Under the pieces are notes generated by a model. The model did no database searches. It was not told the DNA's origin and saw nothing but the letters and a program-made list of their open reading frames with translations. Source: Apium graveolens (Eukaryota; Streptophyta; Magnoliopsida; Apiales; Apiaceae). From it: 64,000 bases of DNA. Made by a program: the position numbers and the translations under genes. Each line of letters starts with the position of its first letter. Position 1 is the first letter of the stretch. This document shows, one piece after another, positions 34,934 to 48,165 of this stretch. The stretch is taken from the NCBI RefSeq assembly GCF_009905375.1, contig NW_027420769.1, positions 1 through 64,000 on the forward strand. Direction: 5' to 3'.

Positions 34934-35387
34934 AAAGATGAAATAATGAAAGTTTGGTTGGTAGTTCGTCTGGTCACCGTAATTATAGTATTATTTAAAA
35001 TAAAATACTTTCATAAATAGATAAATATTCATAACATAATTATAATATGTTTTCGTTAAAAGAAAAATAATATATAAATTTCTGCCGATCGGGCTAAACA
35101 AAATTATACTATTGATCCGATTTTAAATAATTTTTTTTAAAAAAAATACATACATTTAGTTGTATTTGAAGAATCGGGTTAAAATCAAATAATAAATATT
35201 ATTGATCCCGTTAAAAATATTATATTAATGAAACGAATTATAACAAAATAAAAATTTGTAAGGAAATTTGTGGTGTCGATATTATGTTATCAAACTAAAA
35301 TAAAATAATATATATTATCCATTCGGTCTAAAATAAAATAATAATCACCCCAGGCTAAAATAAAATTAAACAAAATAGTAAGTATAA
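34934..35387. repeat. Diverged direct repeat, member 2, copy B
   Basis: Equivalent of 12551-13003. It repeats 34054-34502 with substantial divergence. Confidence 0.6.
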
Positions 35388-35726
35388 TTTGCTGGATTTG
35401 GTTGATATAAAGGGCCTTAAGCTAACATAAATTTTTTGTCATTGACACATAAAATTTTACCATTGATTCGGGTTTAAATATATTAAACTAATATAAATTT
35501 GAATATAGTTAGTTGTGGCTCTAAAAAAATATATAGTTGAATTTGGTCAGTTCAAGGACTAATGACAATTCGTATATTATTGATCTCAGCTAAAATTTAC
35601 CTTTTAATTAAATATAGTAATCTTTCGTAAACACACCCATAAATAACAATAAAAATATAAATTTCAATCATTACATTATTTTTTTTAAACTGTAGTATCA
35701 CTAAGTTATACACCTATATGTATATT

Positions 35727-38700
35727 TGTGGCGCCCCAAAATCCGGGGTCAGGGATCTCGGAGGCCACGCCATCTCAATCACTATAAACTACATACATCG
35801 CATCACAATATATAAATACTCACACTTAATGACCCCACACTTATCACACACACTTACAGGTTATTGTCTTGGAAACGAGCCATTCATTACTAGAGTAAAT
35901 CAAACCACAGAGTGATAATTAGTACAACCCAAAAGTAATTAAGTCTTACCGGGGAATAACCTTTAAGTAAGGCTAGTCCGTCGGCCAAATATATGTTGCT
36001 TATTTATTACCTTATATAAGTCATACGTATAAATAATCTGAACTAAAAATAACTGAAAACCAATTCAGCTTATTCGGTCTACCTGTGGTACAACACCAAA
36101 CAACCTATGAAATAGCTGGCCATTTCGTACCCGTTTCATGGATGTGTGTCTCATGATAGGTATCTTGATTCACTGTTGTGTTGTATCAATTTAAGAAAAC
36201 AAGTGTGAGCTATAATGCCCAGCATAATAATGTACAGTATGAAATGACTATATGATAAACTCAAGTAAAAACATTATATATGATATTTATATTTTATTCA
36301 AAAATAGTTATCAGTGGTGATACACACCTTCTTTTGAAAATAATTCTTTAGGGGATTTATTATCATGCAAATACCTTAATGGTAAACCCAGCACCTAGGC
36401 TTGGGTTACGGTATTGCATCACAATTCCAATTGGAAGAATATGACATTCACTGGAGCCACCGCATATGATGATCAGTCGTACTACGGAATAGTAACATTT
36501 TCTACATGTAGATGGAAGATTCCATTTTTATTATTGGTTATCACCCTGGCCACATTTGGGCCTTTCTGTTTCCATCCCTCTCAGGTACACACTTCGCGTC
36601 TATCCCTCTCAAGACACGGTTTTGCGCCCATCCCTCTCAAGTACGCATACTCCACATATTTATCAATATATAAGTAGGGCTGAGCAAAACCGAACCGAAA
36701 CCGAAAAACTGAACCGAACCGTGCTAATTCGGTTCGGTTTGGTCCTAAATTCGGTTCGGTTTGATCCTATTCGGTCCGGACCGAATAGACCGAAATAAAA
36801 TTCGGTTCGGTTCGGTTTTTTTTCACAAATATTTCGGTCCGGACCGAATAGACCAAATCATAGATACTATAATTTTGTATTATATATATTTTACATATAT
36901 CTTAAAAATTATAATCAAAATTTTTAATTTGTAATTATATTTATGGAGTATTAGAACTCCACATATCACATTACTTTAATTATATTTTAAAATTTATAAT
37001 TTGTGATTTAATTTTTAATGCAATTTTATTTTTGAAAAAAAAATCGGTCTATTCGGTCCAAAACCGGACAGAACCGAATTATTTTGGTTCGGTTCGGTCC
37101 GGTCCATAATATAACTTCGGTCCGGTTCGGTCCAAGAAAAAATGACTATTCGGTTTTTCGGTATATTCGGTTCGGTCCGGTTTTGGACCGAACCAACCGA
37201 ATGCTCAGCCCTATATATAAGATACCTTCTCATGTGGTAGTAAATTGGTAGTCTCCCCAGTCCACGAAGTACTAGAGTCTACTCCTCCTTGTCCTTGTAA
37301 GAATCTCATCATATATCTGGAACTTGTATTGTTCCCCAAGCATATTACTTGTTGATAGGTACACCTGGTTATGTACGTATATATATATACTTTCGAGAAT
37401 TTTCGGAGGAACTACTAAGGATGTGCGCCAAATTTTACGAATTTTTTTTGAATACAATTCGTTGACTGTTGTCAACATATTTGTTATATAAGGGGGAGTT
37501 TCTTTTGAAACTATAATCAAAATATTTAAAATAAGTCGAGATAATATTCTCCGACGATCTGAAATTATTCGAATGATTTTCCGAAAATCAGAAAGTTTTT
37601 TGAATCAGGTTCTATAATTTTTAAATCATAATTAAACAATTAAATAATTAAATAATTAAATATTAATAGTTAAATAATTAAACCTCGAATAATTAAACTT
37701 TTTAAAAGAATATTTGAAATAATATTATTCAACTAATTTATGTTTAAATAATTTAATAATATTTAATATTTAATCGAGTTTGAAATAAATATTCACTGGA
37801 GAATACTTCTCCATAAATAATGAATAGTAGATAAATATTTCTTGTTCGAACGATAAATTATAGTTGAGGGAATACGATTTTTGGAAATCGTTTTAATAAA
37901 AGTTCGAGGTGTTTAATATTTTGTAAGTGGACGTTGAGTCCTTTTAAAACATACTACTATGGACTATTAATCGTCCTATAATATCACCGGGATGATCATC
38001 GGGTTTTTATCTTAAAATCCCGACCGACTCTCGGTCTTATACTTATACGTCACGCTTAAAGCGGAATTAAACATTTTACGATACATACTTATCGTACAAC
38101 ATCACTACATTATGCGAAAAATTCAATTATTACGTATCATAGCAAACATGGTATTTATGCAATGATAATAAAACAATTATTTCACAACACAACAGTAAAT
38201 GGAGTTGAGTCCCTAAACTTGCCTAGGTATCTCGAGCTGAAGGATGCTCTAGGTTCTTCTCGGAAATCTATAATCATAAACAAAATTCGTTTCCTTAGGT
38301 CCCGTTCTAATCTACGGTGACTCGCACTCATGCACTACTTATTATACACCCTCTCAACTTATATTACCCTTATTATCTCTTTAAGTCCTTATTTACATTA
38401 TGGTCACTTCCTTTCCCGGGGTACCTTAAGTCCGTTTTCATTTTCATCATTGGCTCCGCTTATGGATTATACGGTTTTCTAATTGCGCGGTCTCGGCTCC
38501 GATATTTTAATAAAATTGAAAAATCATTATTTTCACTTGAAATTTTTATGACAGTTAGAAAACTCAATTTACTAATCTCTATAAAAATTTCATGATTTAT
38601 AAATATTTTTAAGTCGATCCTTTTTATTTTCAAAGTTTAAAATTCGTAGCAGTTTTTGTCGCGTAAATCACTTTTAGTAAAACGGCCATAACTTTTGATC

Positions 38701-40092
38701 CGTAAATCAGAATCACGTGATTCAAGCGCCTAAACGATCCTTATAACATTGTATATCATAATCAAGGGTTATTTTGGAAGAAACTATAGTTTACATCTTC
38801 GGGACTTTCTGCAGAAACTTAAAGTTACGTTTTGTTTGTTTTAACGAGATTACGGTTACGATCGGAGTTTCGTTTATGCCTTAAATCTTTATACTACCAC
38901 CAACAATCAACATAATATCATCACCACACTAACTCCTCTCGAGAACATCATGTTTTTGAGGCAGCAACAATCAACCTTAAATCTACTTTGCTAAACATCA
39001 AGATTACAACAATACTTCCACCAAAACTAGGTTTACAACTATGTTCTAAAAGGATCATGAACTTAAATCTTAAATAAGTTTGGGTTAAAGATTTATACCT
39101 TTATTGAGAGCTTGAGATGTGTTATTGATGATGGTGAAGTCTTGGGAGTGCCTAGTATGGTTTTTGGAACCTAAAACAACCATTAAAATCAAGAAACCAA
39201 AGAAGAGTTACTATTCACACTATTCATTATCATCTTTGTTGAATTTATTTTACCCATCAAACCTTGATAAAAAGAGCTCAAAGATTTATCTGACCTTAGT
39301 TTGGTTGGTATAAAGCTTGAGAATTAATGGGAGGATATATCCATGGCTAGAGCTTGAAGATTTGAAATTGATTTCTTCTTCTTTTTGGAAGAAGCCGAAT
39401 GGAGAGTTTAGGGAGAGAGAGTGTGTGTTTTTGTGTTGCTTCTTGGGAGCTTCTTGAAAATAATGCTTGTGATATATTTTATTTGATTGTTATTCTCTAT
39501 TTTAGATCCTAGGATTTTATTCTTGTTGCCTAATCCTTGGACAAATACTAGCTAGCCTTTGTAGTTTACAAGCTAAGCTAATTAGCTTAGCCCCTTTAGC
39601 TTACTATTTTCTAGCCCTTGGTTGATCATCCTATACCTTAGCTCACTATTTGATAAAGTAACCATGGTTACTTTTCTACCATGGTTAGTTAGTGCATTAC
39701 ATTTATTTAATCGTTTACGCGTTCGCTCGGTCGCTTAAACGTTTTTGTAATAATTTCTCGTAAACGGTTCGCGACGTAAATCATTTCATATTTATTCCTT
39801 ATGGTTTGAATTATAATACTTGGCCATAAATCCGTAGGGTTTTAAATTCGTAATTATATTGTGATTCCCGTAATCCTCGATGATTCATAAATATGGTTGT
39901 TTTTCAAAGTACGTTTTCTTTGAAAACTAATAGCGTTTATATACACTCATTTGGTACGCATAATTATAATATCAACTCCAAAACTCATTTTCTCATGCAC
40001 AACATTGTGTGGGCCAAAAACGTTTTTCCCGTCAGTCAGGGTTACTATTCATTAAATATTTTTACAATGTCTCAAAAATTTGAGTTATTACA
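35727..40092 (-). repeat. Ty3/gypsy 3' LTR with nested MITE, copy B
   Basis: Minus-strand TGTAATAACTC to GGGGCGCCACA, about 4.4 kb, preceded by the polypurine tract at plus-strand 40093-40104. This is the 3' LTR of the gypsy element whose gag lies at ~50762. The 5' LTR is absent because unit C begins before it. Confidence 0.65.
36675..37213. mobile_element. hAT-like MITE nested in the gypsy LTR, copy B
   Basis: A 539-bp element, TIRs TAGGGCTGAGCA/TGCTCAGCCCTA, with 8-bp target duplication TATATAAG at 36667-36674 and 37214-37221. It is the same insertion as in unit A. Confidence 0.9.
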
Positions 40093-42278
40093 GTCTTCCC
40101 CTCTAACAAGGATTCCGTCCCGGAATCAATTAGAAAATTAGTGGGGATATCTATTCCTCATTGCGTCTTCAAGTTCCTAAGTTAACTCTTCGACATTTTG
40201 ATTCCTCCACAAGATTCTAACCAGCTTCACAGTCTTGTTCCTCAGCACTTGTTCTTTTTGGTCCATTATCCTTACTGGCTGATCAATGTAGGTCAGGTCT
40301 GGTTGTAAATCTACCTGCTCGTATTCTATTACATGTCACACATCTGCATGGTACTTCCTTAACATGGACATGTGGAACACGTTGTGCACTTGTTGCAGAT
40401 TAGGAGGCAAGGCGAGCTCGTAAGCTAGAGGTCCTATTCTCCTTAAAATTTAAAAGGGGCCTATGAATCTGGGACTCAGCTTCCCTTTCTTTCCAAATCT
40501 CATTACTCCTTTCCACGGAGATACCTTCAACAGCACTGAATCCCCTACTTCATACACTCTATCTTTTTTGGTCTGGTCAGCGTACTTCTTTTGTCTGTCT
40601 TGAGTTGCTACCAGTCTCTTCCTGTTGAGTTCCACCATTTCTCTGGTTTACTGGACTAACTCGGGTCCTATTATCTTGTGTTCTCCAACTTCATCCCAAA
40701 ATAGGGGAGAGCGACATCTCCTTCCGTAAAGAACTTTATACGGAGGCATTCCTATGCTAGCGTGATAGCTATTGTTGTAAGCAAATTCGATCAGGGGTAA
40801 GTGGTCATTCCAATTTCTTTTAAAGTCGATGGCACACACTCGTAGCATATCTTCTAGGGTCTGAATAGTCCTTTCGCTTTGCCCATCAGTCTGGGGGTGG
40901 TAAGCGGTACTCATGTTTAGTCTGGTGCCTACACATTCTTGGAAGCTTCTCCAAAATCGGGAATTAACGTGTGGGTCTCGATCTGACACTATAGCTACAG
41001 GAACGCCGTGTTTCACTACAATTTCCTTCAAGTAAATATCCACCAACTTGTCTATGGTGTACCTTTCGTTGATTGGTAGGAAGTGTGCGGACTTGGTCAG
41101 TCTATCTATGATAACCCATATGGCGTCGTGATTGGTCTTTGTCCTTGGTAGGCCTGTCACAAAATCCATGGCTACATGCTCCCATTTCCATTCCGAAATT
41201 TTCAGGGGCCGTAATAGTCCACTAGGTCACTGGTGTTCAGCCTTCACTCTATGGCACATCAAGCACTTGCTGACCCACTCTGCTACTTCTCTCTTCATGT
41301 TAGGCCACCAATAATATTCCTTAAGATCACGGTACATCTTCGTACTTCCTGGGTGGATTGAATATCTGGAGTTGTGCCCTTCGTACAGCAGCTCGTCCTT
41401 TAACTCTTGCACATTTGGAATCCAAATTTGGGACGCATACCTCATAATCCCTTTCTCTTCCTTCTCCCATCTCACTTCCTCACCAGTCAATGTTCCTCTT
41501 TCTTCACTCATCTTCTTTTCCTGACATACTCATATCTTTTTCGTCAGTTCCGGCACTAGCTTAATCTCAAATAATCCTTATGTCCCTTTACCGGTTACTC
41601 TCACGTCAATTTCCATTTTCTCAAATTCTTTAATTAATTCCTCAGATGTCATTATCATTTGAGTCTTTCCTTCCTACTAAGGGCGTCAGCCACCACATTG
41701 GCTTTACCCGGGTGATACAAAATTTCACAATCGTAGTCCTTAATCAACTCTAACCACCTCCTCTGTCTCATGTTCAGTTCTTTCTGAGTAGAAATATATT
41801 TGAGGCTCTTATGGTCTGTGTAAATCTCGCATTTCTCACCGTATAGGTAGTGTCTCCAAATTTTCAGGGCAAACACTATGGCTGTTAATTCTAGATCATG
41901 CGTCGGGTATCTGCTCTCATACTCCTTCAATTGTCGAGAGGCATACGCTATAACTTTTCCGTGCTGCATAAGCACACATCCTAATCCTTTATGTGATATG
42001 TCACTGTATATCACAAACTCACCCTTTCCATCGGAAAGAGCGAGCACTGGTGCTGACACCAGTCTCATTTTCAGTTCCTGAAAGCTTTCCTCACATTTCT
42101 CTGTCCATACAAACTTTTCTATCTTCCGGGTAAGTCTAGTCAATGGGTCGGCTATCTTAGAAAAGTCTTGCAAGAATCTCTGGTAATATCCTGCTAAACC
42201 CACAAAGCTCATAACCTATGTTGGGGTAGTTGGTCTTTCCCAGTTGGATACCGCAACTATCTTGGAAGGACTTACTTT
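40093..42278 (-). pseudogene. Ty3/gypsy chromovirus pol 3' part, copy B
   Basis: Same domain order as in unit A but extending further into the RT. Before [12 protein letters not shown] the minus strand reads VSPSKIVAVSNWERPTTPT, the conserved link between RT and its connection region. RNase H spans ~42060-41760, the integrase finger ~41380-41260, the integrase core 41169-40648 and the chromodomain-like tail ~40215. Stops differ from copy A: Glu to TAG at ~42217 and Arg to TGA at ~41227. The stop between integrase and tail (~40650) and the TAG in the chromodomain are shared. The RT core is missing at the junction with the Sirevirus remnant at ~42278. Confidence 0.9.
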
Positions 42279-43247
42279 TGGTACAGATATATGTTGATGA
42301 TATCATATTTGGTTCTACAAATGCCAAACTCTGTGAGAGGTTTGCAAAGCTAATGCAGTCAAGATATCAAATGAGTATGATGGGAGAACTTAGTTTTTTT
42401 CTGGGCCTTCAAGTCAAGCAAAAAGAAGAAGGTACTTTTATATGTCAATCCAAGTACACCAGAAATTTTTTGAAGAAATTTGGAATGCAAGATTCTTCAA
42501 CTACATCCACTCCCATGGCCACTGCAACCAAGTTAGATAAAAGATACTGGCTCACCAGTAGATATTACTAACTATAGAGGTATGATTGGTTCTTTACTCT
42601 ATTTAACTGCAAATAGACCTGATATCATGTACGCTACCTATCTTTGTGCAAGATTTCAGGTTGATCCAAGAGAACCTCACTTGATAGTTGTGAAAAGAAT
42701 TTTCAAGTACCTTAAGGGTATAGCTGATCTGGGATTGTGGTATCCAAGAGAATCAGATTTTAAGCTAATAGGTTACTCAGATGCAGATTTTGCATGATAC
42801 AAAATAGACAGGAAAAATACTAGTGGAAGCTGCCAATTTCATGGAGGCAGATTGGTTTCTTGGTTTAGCAAGAAACAGAAGTCAATTTCCACATCAACTG
42901 CAGAAGCAGATTATATTGCTGCAGGAAGATGTTGTGCACAGATTCTTTGGATGAAGAATCAGATACTGGATTATGGGTTAGAATTTTCTAAAATTCCTAT
43001 TTACTGTGATAATCAAAGTGTTATTGCTATGACAGGTAATCCAGTTCAACACTCAATGATAAAGCACATCAGAATTAGGTACCATTTCATAAGGGAACAT
43101 GTGATGGAAGGTACAATGGAATTGTATTTTGTTCCAACAGATCAACAACTAGCAGATATCTTCACCAAACCACTATGTGAAGCTACTTTTACAAGACTGG
43201 TAAATGAACTTGATATGGTTTCAGGTTCTTTCTCTAAATCTGCTTAG
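42277..43247 (+). pseudogene. Sirevirus-like RT (C-terminal part) and RNase H
   Basis: The RT catalytic YVDDIIFGSTN is followed by GELSFFLGLQVKQ and CQSKYTRNFLKKFGM. An extra A near 42540 shifts the frame. It then continues MIGSLLYLTANRPDIMYAT and the RNase H motif YSDADFA, where the next Gly codon is TGA (42795). RNase H proceeds through STAEADYIAAGRCCAQILWM, YCDNQSVIAMTGNPVQHS and RIRYHFIREHV to the normal C-terminus DIFTKPL...SKSA, stop at 43245. With one frameshift and one nonsense codon it is inactive, but only mildly decayed. Confidence 0.9.
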
Positions 43248-44630
43248 TTTTTGTTCTCATGCATCAGACTTTATTATCAGTGTTTACAGATTGTCTTATC
43301 TTCATGAAATCTGTTCTTTTATTAAAATTCATTAAATACTGATTGTTATCTGATGTGGATCTTTAAACTCTGATAGTGTTTTGAATGATTTGTGACTATT
43401 CAATCCAATGAGGATAATTGTGCTAGACGCTGACCTAGTAGTCTTTAACATACTAGAAATCCCATGTTTGAATTAGTTATTTATGTGGAAACTCATAACA
43501 GAAGCAAATTCTGATTTTGAGCTTAGTCAAGTTTACTTTGTGTATCTTATTACTAAGTCAAAAACTAGATTCTTGCTTCTTATATGTCAAATTCTGATGT
43601 CAATAATCTTAAGGATGAACTAAATGTTGATAAGCCTCACTTATCAAAAGAAAAGAAAAGAAAGAAAATAAAAGTCAGGTACTCCTTGAGATCTAGAGTA
43701 AATATGTGGGAGGGAAGACCCAAGTGCATTGCTGGTATTAAGTAATATGCATTAGAAAAGCAAATAAATTTTCTTGGTGACTTTTCACATTCTCTGATTA
43801 CTGGAGAAATACTATGACAACAGCATAAATTCTGATAAGCAATCGTGACTCACTTACACTGAGAAGTCACTGTAAAAAGGAATTTCAAAAGATGCATAAA
43901 ATGAGCAAAAATAGTTGAGGTGGACTCTTGCATAAATTTGTTCTATAGTAGACTTCATGATTGTTGACAGATTTTAAGCACTTTTCTTAGTTATGCCTTA
44001 TTTCTAAGATGTACTGAAGTTTATCAGACTTTAATCTTTATCTGATATTCTGCTGAATGCACACACTTTCACTCCATATGAATGATGAAAATTACTGTGG
44101 TGATTAAGTTGTTTTTGAAAAAACAGTTAAGTGTCACTTGCATAAATTCTAAGGACAAGTTCTGATGGAAGTTCTGATGATTAAACTCTGGAGAAAACAA
44201 GTCAGTATTTGTATGAAGAATCACAGAAAAAAGATATTCACTTTTTGAGTTCAGAAGCCATATTCTGATGACTATTAAAATCTGATATAAGTTTAAGTTC
44301 TGATATTAAATCCTGATGGAATCTTTGATGCTTACGTGGCATTATTCTTTACTTGACTTATTTGTGGTAAAAACTGAAACAGTCATATTTAAATCAGAAT
44401 ATATGTGGGTAAGATAAAAACAGTCATAATCATTATGGGTTAGTGGTAAACGTGTTTGTCTTGAAAAACTGCATGTGCGCAGTAATTATTGTTTATTTCT
44501 TATGCCCATTAACTCCTGCTTTTACTTTTTACTGACTGTTATTATTACACATTGGTCTAGGGAGATGAGGCATCATTATGTTTTACTCTTAATCGTTAAA
44601 CAGTCCTCGCGTCCCTTGGTATTCCATTGG
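43248..44630 (+). other. Sirevirus 3' region, non-coding part
   Basis: The sequence downstream of pol is rich in TCTGATG/TTCTGAT repeats. No ORF with recognisable content is present. It leads into a promoter-like segment at ~44630. Confidence 0.5.
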
Positions 44631-44640
44631 CTATTTAAAT
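44630..44640 (+). promoter_or_regulatory. TATA-like element before the 87-codon ORF
   Basis: GCTATTTAAAT lies ~90-100 bp upstream of the ATG at 44731. It is followed by a C/T-rich leader typical of plant 5' UTRs. Confidence 0.4.
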
Positions 44641-44730
44641 CGACAATTCATCTCAGCCAAATCATCTTCTATTTTCTCACAAACTCACTCTCTCTTTTAA
44701 TTCTCATCATTTTTCTTCTTCATAAACAAA

Positions 44731-44994
44731 ATGGTTCTTTTCAATTTGTTCATGAACTATGAAACTTTTAATATAGAGTTAAGTTATGATGACTGGCAAC
44801 AGGAGTGGCATGTCACCGCCATTCTAAAGAGCTCTGGAACTCTGTTCCATAAAGGTTCACACAAACCTTTTGTTCTTTCGATGGACTACCAGCTTCATCT
44901 TGATCAATTGGAAGAAGAAAGGAGAGAGGCTCTCCTTCAGCAAGAACGGATCATCCGTCTTACAGGGCTCTTTGCCAACAGCAGGAGGAACTAG
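44731..44994 (+). CDS. Small 87-aa protein in the Sirevirus 3' region, unknown
   Basis: An intact ORF starts MVLFNLFMNYETFNIEL and ends in a charged helix (HLDQLEEERREALLQQERII) and FANSRRN. It has its own TATA-like element, a pyrimidine-rich leader and a 3' flank with a repeated CTTAGACTAGGACTA (about 45008 and 45041). I do not recognise a family. It could be an accessory gene of the retroelement or a captured host sequence. Sireviruses are known for extra 3' ORFs, often called envelope-like, but this one shows no membrane segment. Confidence 0.4.
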   Translation: MVLFNLFMNYETFNIELSYDDWQQEWHVTAILKSSGTLFHKGSHKPFVLSMDYQLHLDQLEEERREALLQQERIIRLTGLFANSRRN

Positions 44995-45300
44995 TCGATA
45001 GGTTTTCTTAGACTAGGACTAAGGTTGTTGATGTTAAGATTCTTAGACTAGGACTATCTTGTAATTTTTGCATGTAATCTATAAATTTCATGATATGTAC
45101 TCGTTTGATATATTAATGAAATTTCCCTTAATTGCAAGATTTAGTCTCTGTTTCTCTCATATTATGTGACGTGCATGTTTCTAATTATAATTTGTTAATC
45201 TTTACTTCATCTATTTGAACTTTATCCTTTGATGAATGTTTGATTAAAATTATGGTCATAATAAATTGTGATGATTTGGAGAAATAGTTGAAGCACGGAT
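44995..45300 (+). other. 3' flank of the 87-codon ORF
   Basis: AT-rich, with two copies of CTTAGACTAGGACTA and a UTR-like stretch. No gene seen. Confidence 0.4.
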
Positions 45301-47938
45301 TCATGCATCAGAACCTGTGATAGTTGGAGCTGAGAATGTTACCTCTCAGAAAAGAAACTGCAGCTCAAAGTTCTGATACTTTGAAAAAGCAATCTGTAAG
45401 TTCTGAAGGTGCTAAAGCAAACTCCTTCACTCTCAAGGAGACTAAAGAAAATGAGGGCAGAAAGGTACAAGGCCAAGCTATATCTTAGGATTCAACTGAA
45501 GCTGAGGAAGGGAATCAGGCAATCTCTGATCTCACAAGAACCAATTATCATTGAAGCCCATCCAGCTCAAGCCAAAGACACTGCTACTGATATAGTTATA
45601 ACCCCTCATGTCTCTCCTATTAAAGCTACAGATGATGCTAAAGAACAAACTAAAAACTCTGAGATAGATATTCACAATTTGAATATACCAAATGTTCTTT
45701 ATCTGGAAGCTCCATCTACAGAAGCTCAGCAATCTCCAACTCATTTTGCAATTTTAAATGCTGAGATACCATCTACATCAACCACACCAGCTCTGGAGAT
45801 AATTCTGATGTTCAGAATTTAAATGAAGCTGTTCCTGAATCTCCAGTTGCTTCACATACTGTTGTGCTTTCAGAACATAATGAGTCTTCCTCAAGTTCTG
45901 AAGACAATGTTTCTGTTGAGACTCCAGTTCCCATTCTGGGAAAGGAAGAATTGGTGAAGAAATTTGTTGAAAAGGAAGCACCTATTCCTTGGGAGGATAC
46001 TCACAGAGGTGTGGAGTGGACCAAGAAGTGGAATGACACTGATTTTATTCCAAGTTCTAACATTCTGACAGAGCATATTGCTAAAGCTGATGAGTTGCTC
46101 ACAAATGCTGATTTGAAGACACACTCAAGATCACTGTTCTATCTACCAAACATCTTCAAGGTCTACATTCTTCTACTCATGAGAAGGTTGATACACTAAA
46201 GGAACATGCTGATAAGCTAGATCTACAGCTTCAGCTTGACAAGAATAGATTATATCAAACCTACTCTTGAGAAATTGCAGCCATTGAGAAGATTCAAGAG
46301 AAGCAACATGCCCAAATTGATGAGGTCCTGGCTAACCAAGTTTCCAGAAAGCTCAATTGGAAGAAATCCAATCTTCAGTTGAACTTCTTCTTTCTCTCTT
46401 ACTTTCTGATGATGCCAAAAGGGGGAGAAGGTAGTTAAGTCCAAATGCTAACCTACTGAAATACTGAAGAAAAAGGATGATAAAGGTGATGACCAGGGAA
46501 CTCTGATAAGAGTAAAGGTCAAGGAAAAGTTCAAGGAAAATCTTCTACACAGAACAAGTCAAGTTCTGATGCTGTGAATGCTAAAAGTCTGAAGTCAAGT
46601 TCTGATAAACAAAGTCTGATGTCAAGTTCTGATATTCTGATTCAGTCAGGATCTAAAGACTCTCAGAAGTTTTTACAAACTCTGAAGCTAAAGGGGAAGC
46701 AGACTACTGTTTATTACAAAAATCCTAAAATCCCAGACACTTGATGAGGAGATAGCTAGAAGATTATTTCTGAAACAAAATCCAGAATTGGATTTGGAAA
46801 CTCTCAAGGAGGAAGAAGCTAGATTTGCAGCTGAGAGAGACAAATCTTAAGTCTAAAGCGTCTGATACAAAGAAACCTCCAAGGCCTAAGGAAAAAGGCA
46901 TTGTGGTCAGGGAAAAGTCAAATTCTAAGACTTCAAAGTCCAATACTAGATCACAAACTGAGATTGATCCTAAGTCAAAAAGGAAAAGAAAAGGTTAGTG
47001 AACCTTTAAAGATTAAGAAAAAGATAAGGTCTTCCATTCCAGTCTATCAAACTACAATGCATGATGATAATTTGATAGAAGATGAAACTGTTCAAATTCT
47101 GAAGAGAAGAAAGATAATTGAAGAATCTAAAATAACCTCTGACACTGCTCAAGTTGTTCAGAATGAAGAACCAGCAAGCTACAGAAGAAATAACAAATTC
47201 TGATCAAGTTAATTTGGAAAAGATGACAATTGCTGATAAGAAGAAGTTGTTATGGAAGAAAGCTACTCCAGTTGAACCAAAATCCAATCTCTTGATGAAT
47301 CAACTTGCAAAATTTGGATTGAGATCCAAGCAACCTAGAGAAAAAGCTGGATTAGGTTCTGATGAAGAGAAGATACAAGCAGGAGTAGAAGTTACTCTAA
47401 CAGATCCTTTCATGTTGATAGACAAACCATATGAACAAATCAAACAAAAGCACCCTTGACAAGTGTTGTCTGCTCAATCGTGATAGATGCTCATGATAAG
47501 GATAATCTAAAGGAGAAATTGATTTTATTTCTCTATGATGGATTAACTTACAGACTAGTTGATACTGATGTGCTAAAGAAGTCTGTCAGAGAACTTCAAC
47601 ATATTCACTATCTTCTGGAAGTAAAATCTGATGTTACAAGAAGATGGTCAGAATACATTTTGAAGGCTATAAGAGATCTATTCAGAATATCTGGAACAAA
47701 GACTTCTCAGTATGTACCAATGATTACTGAAGGTGATGGAAGAGAAATTCCTATGCTGAAGAATTCTGCTAAGGTAGAAGTTTATTCTGAAAGGAAAATG
47801 CTTTATGTTATAATGAAAACTCTTCACATCCTAGAGTTATCAGACTTGGTGATGGACTTGAAAGAACATCAATTCAGCTCTCAGAACAGCCATTGTCAAA
47901 TTGGTGATAGTAAAGATGAAAGAACTGATGCAGGTTAA
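45301..47938 (+). pseudogene. Decayed long ORF of the Sirevirus 3' region
   Basis: A chain of open blocks in changing frames. Serine-, lysine- and glutamate-rich stretches come first (VYSSSEDNVSV-like around 45880-46200, then SSSDAVNAK- and SSDKQ-like near 46560-46640). A better conserved block follows (47220-47938: KKLLWKKATPVEPKSNLLMN, LFLYDGLTYRLVDTDVLKKS, RRWSEYILKAIRDLFRI). Position and composition match the extra 3' ORF of Sireviruses. Several frameshifts and stops (for example at 46200, 46435 and 47457) make it non-functional. No transmembrane segment is evident, so an envelope function is not supported by what I see. Confidence 0.6.
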
Positions 47939-48154
47939 GCACAGTTAGTTGAATTTTTTAGGAAAGCAGAAGATAAGCTAGTAAGAGATTTTGTTAAGAA
48001 TCATTATGGATTCAAATTGTTCCAGTGAAGTTGGTAAAGCTATAAGGACTGTAAGTTGTAGTTAATAGTCTTATTAAACTCTTATTGCATTTGAACTTAA
48101 ATGTTTTTGACATCATCAAATCTATTAACTTGTATATTTTGTACAATTTATAAG

Positions 48155-48165
48155 TTGGGGGAGAT
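48155..48165 (+). other. Sirevirus polypurine tract
   Basis: TTGGGGGAGAT directly before the 3' LTR; the usual plus-strand primer. Confidence 0.85.

Noticed and set aside
45301..47938. Envelope glycoprotein gene in the Sirevirus 3' region
   Set aside because: No signal peptide, membrane segment or fusion-type motif is visible. Only position suggests the envelope-like label.
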